Source of the DNA: Sporosarcina sp. FSL K6-2383
GTDB taxonomy: Bacteria; Bacillota; Bacilli; Bacillales_A; Planococcaceae
NCBI RefSeq assembly: GCF_038618305.1
Contig: NZ_CP152017.1
Coordinates: 2,705,501-2,769,500, forward strand
Length of the DNA: 64,000 nucleotides
Direction: 5' to 3'
How positions within the stretch are numbered: position 1 is the stretch's first letter; the number at the start of each line of letters is the position of its first letter. Below the pieces are notes generated by a model. The model saw only the letters and a list, made by a program, of their open reading frames with translations. It made no database searches and had not been told where the DNA came from. The position numbers and the translations under genes were made by a program. Shown here in pieces: positions 63,751-64,000 of this stretch.

Positions 63751-64000
63751 ATGACAAACATTTCTATTCGCAGGGCATACAAAATTGATGCAAAGGACCT
63801 ATCAGACGTACTTACAAAGAGCCAATGGTTTACATATAAGAAACTATACAGTGAGGATTATATTCAAAGGCTTATTGAACAATATTACAATGTGCAACGT
63901 ATTGAGCAGGAAATCGTCTTCATTAGCGAGGAGTGGCACGGTTACTTTATTGCAGAAATGAACGGCAGAATTGTTGGAGCCATTGGGGGTGGGATGAACG
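63751..64000 (+). CDS. GNAT-family N-acetyltransferase (truncated by window end)
   Basis: The first 83 codons of a protein opening MTNISIRRAYKIDAKDLSDV and containing YFIAEMNGRIVGAIGGG, a beta4/beta5 pattern of GNAT acetyltransferases; PaiA-like enzymes share the opening. The acetyl-CoA loop lies beyond the window. ATG 63751 with GAGGGGAAT upstream. Substrate unknown. Confidence 0.75.
   Translation, partial: MTNISIRRAYKIDAKDLSDVLTKSQWFTYKKLYSEDYIQRLIEQYYNVQRIEQEIVFISEEWHGYFIAEMNGRIVGAIGGGMN

Overview
The window looks like chromosomal core DNA of a low-GC, endospore-forming Bacillota, most likely Sporosarcina or a close relative in the Planococcaceae. The gene order closely follows the Bacillus subtilis 'yt' region: ackA-ytxK-tpx-yteJ-sppA-nadK2, SASP-thiI-nifS-ezrA, fRMsr-ytrP-rpsD-tyrS, acsA/acuABC-ccpA-aroA-ytxHG-murC-sftA-ytpR-ytpQ, ytoP-ytzB-ytnP-trmB, and leuS-MFS-ytqAB. 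Three spore-protein genes with sigma-G promoters show that the organism sporulates. I see no tRNA, rRNA, CRISPR array, prophage, transposase or toxin-antitoxin gene. The genus is an inference from gene content and protein style.

Layout. 1-11.9 kb: hydrolase, M24 peptidase, alanine dehydrogenase, universal stress protein, acetate kinase/methyltransferase, thiol peroxidase, membrane/protease genes, NAD kinase, a RarD-type transporter and an acyl-CoA synthetase. 12.0-13.3 kb: three paralogous alpha/beta SASP genes. 13.3-21.5 kb: thiI-nifS (4-thiouridine), ezrA (Z-ring), free methionine sulfoxide reductase, methionine gamma-lyase and a GAF-GGDEF protein. 21.5-25.4 kb: rpsD with its leader, a B12-binding protein and tyrS behind a T-box. 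25.3-35.2 kb: a class A PBP, then acsA facing acuABC, then ccpA and aroA. 35.3-44.8 kb: an FtsA-like protein, ytxGH, murC, sftA, ytpR, ytpQ and a lipoprotein. 44.9-55 kb: nucleotide, peptidase, lactonase, tRNA- and rRNA-modification and MurJ genes. 55-64 kb: leuS behind a T-box, scoAB, MFS, ytqAB, SDR, a LysM-3D protein and a truncated GNAT gene.

Functional links. Acetate metabolism is prominent: ackA, acsA, the AcuA acetyltransferase and AcuC deacetylase acting on AcsA, and CcpA next door. Cell envelope and division genes recur (ezrA, PBP1A, murC, sftA, murJ, FtsA-like). Regulation visible in the DNA includes two T-boxes with readable specifier codons (UAC for Tyr, CUC for Leu), an S4 leader, a sigma-B promoter before ytxG, sigma-G promoters before each SASP gene, and many convergent gene pairs sharing one hairpin terminator.

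Most unusual content. Six intergenic segments (about 1-97, 12734-13003, 15717-15827, 24838-25023, 30106-30298, 33944-34034) are mosaic copies of one modular, hairpin-rich repeat family. Two copies carry an internal three-helix module in which the stems covary while the AGGAT/AGGAC loops stay fixed. A separate module bounded by inverted repeats appears in both orientations relative to the rest of the element. One copy sits inside the tyrS leader between the T-box terminator and the gene. This family is the best candidate here for something undescribed. A second notable point is that the FtsA-like gene has no ATG, GTG or TTG upstream of its nucleotide-binding loop and appears to start at CTG.
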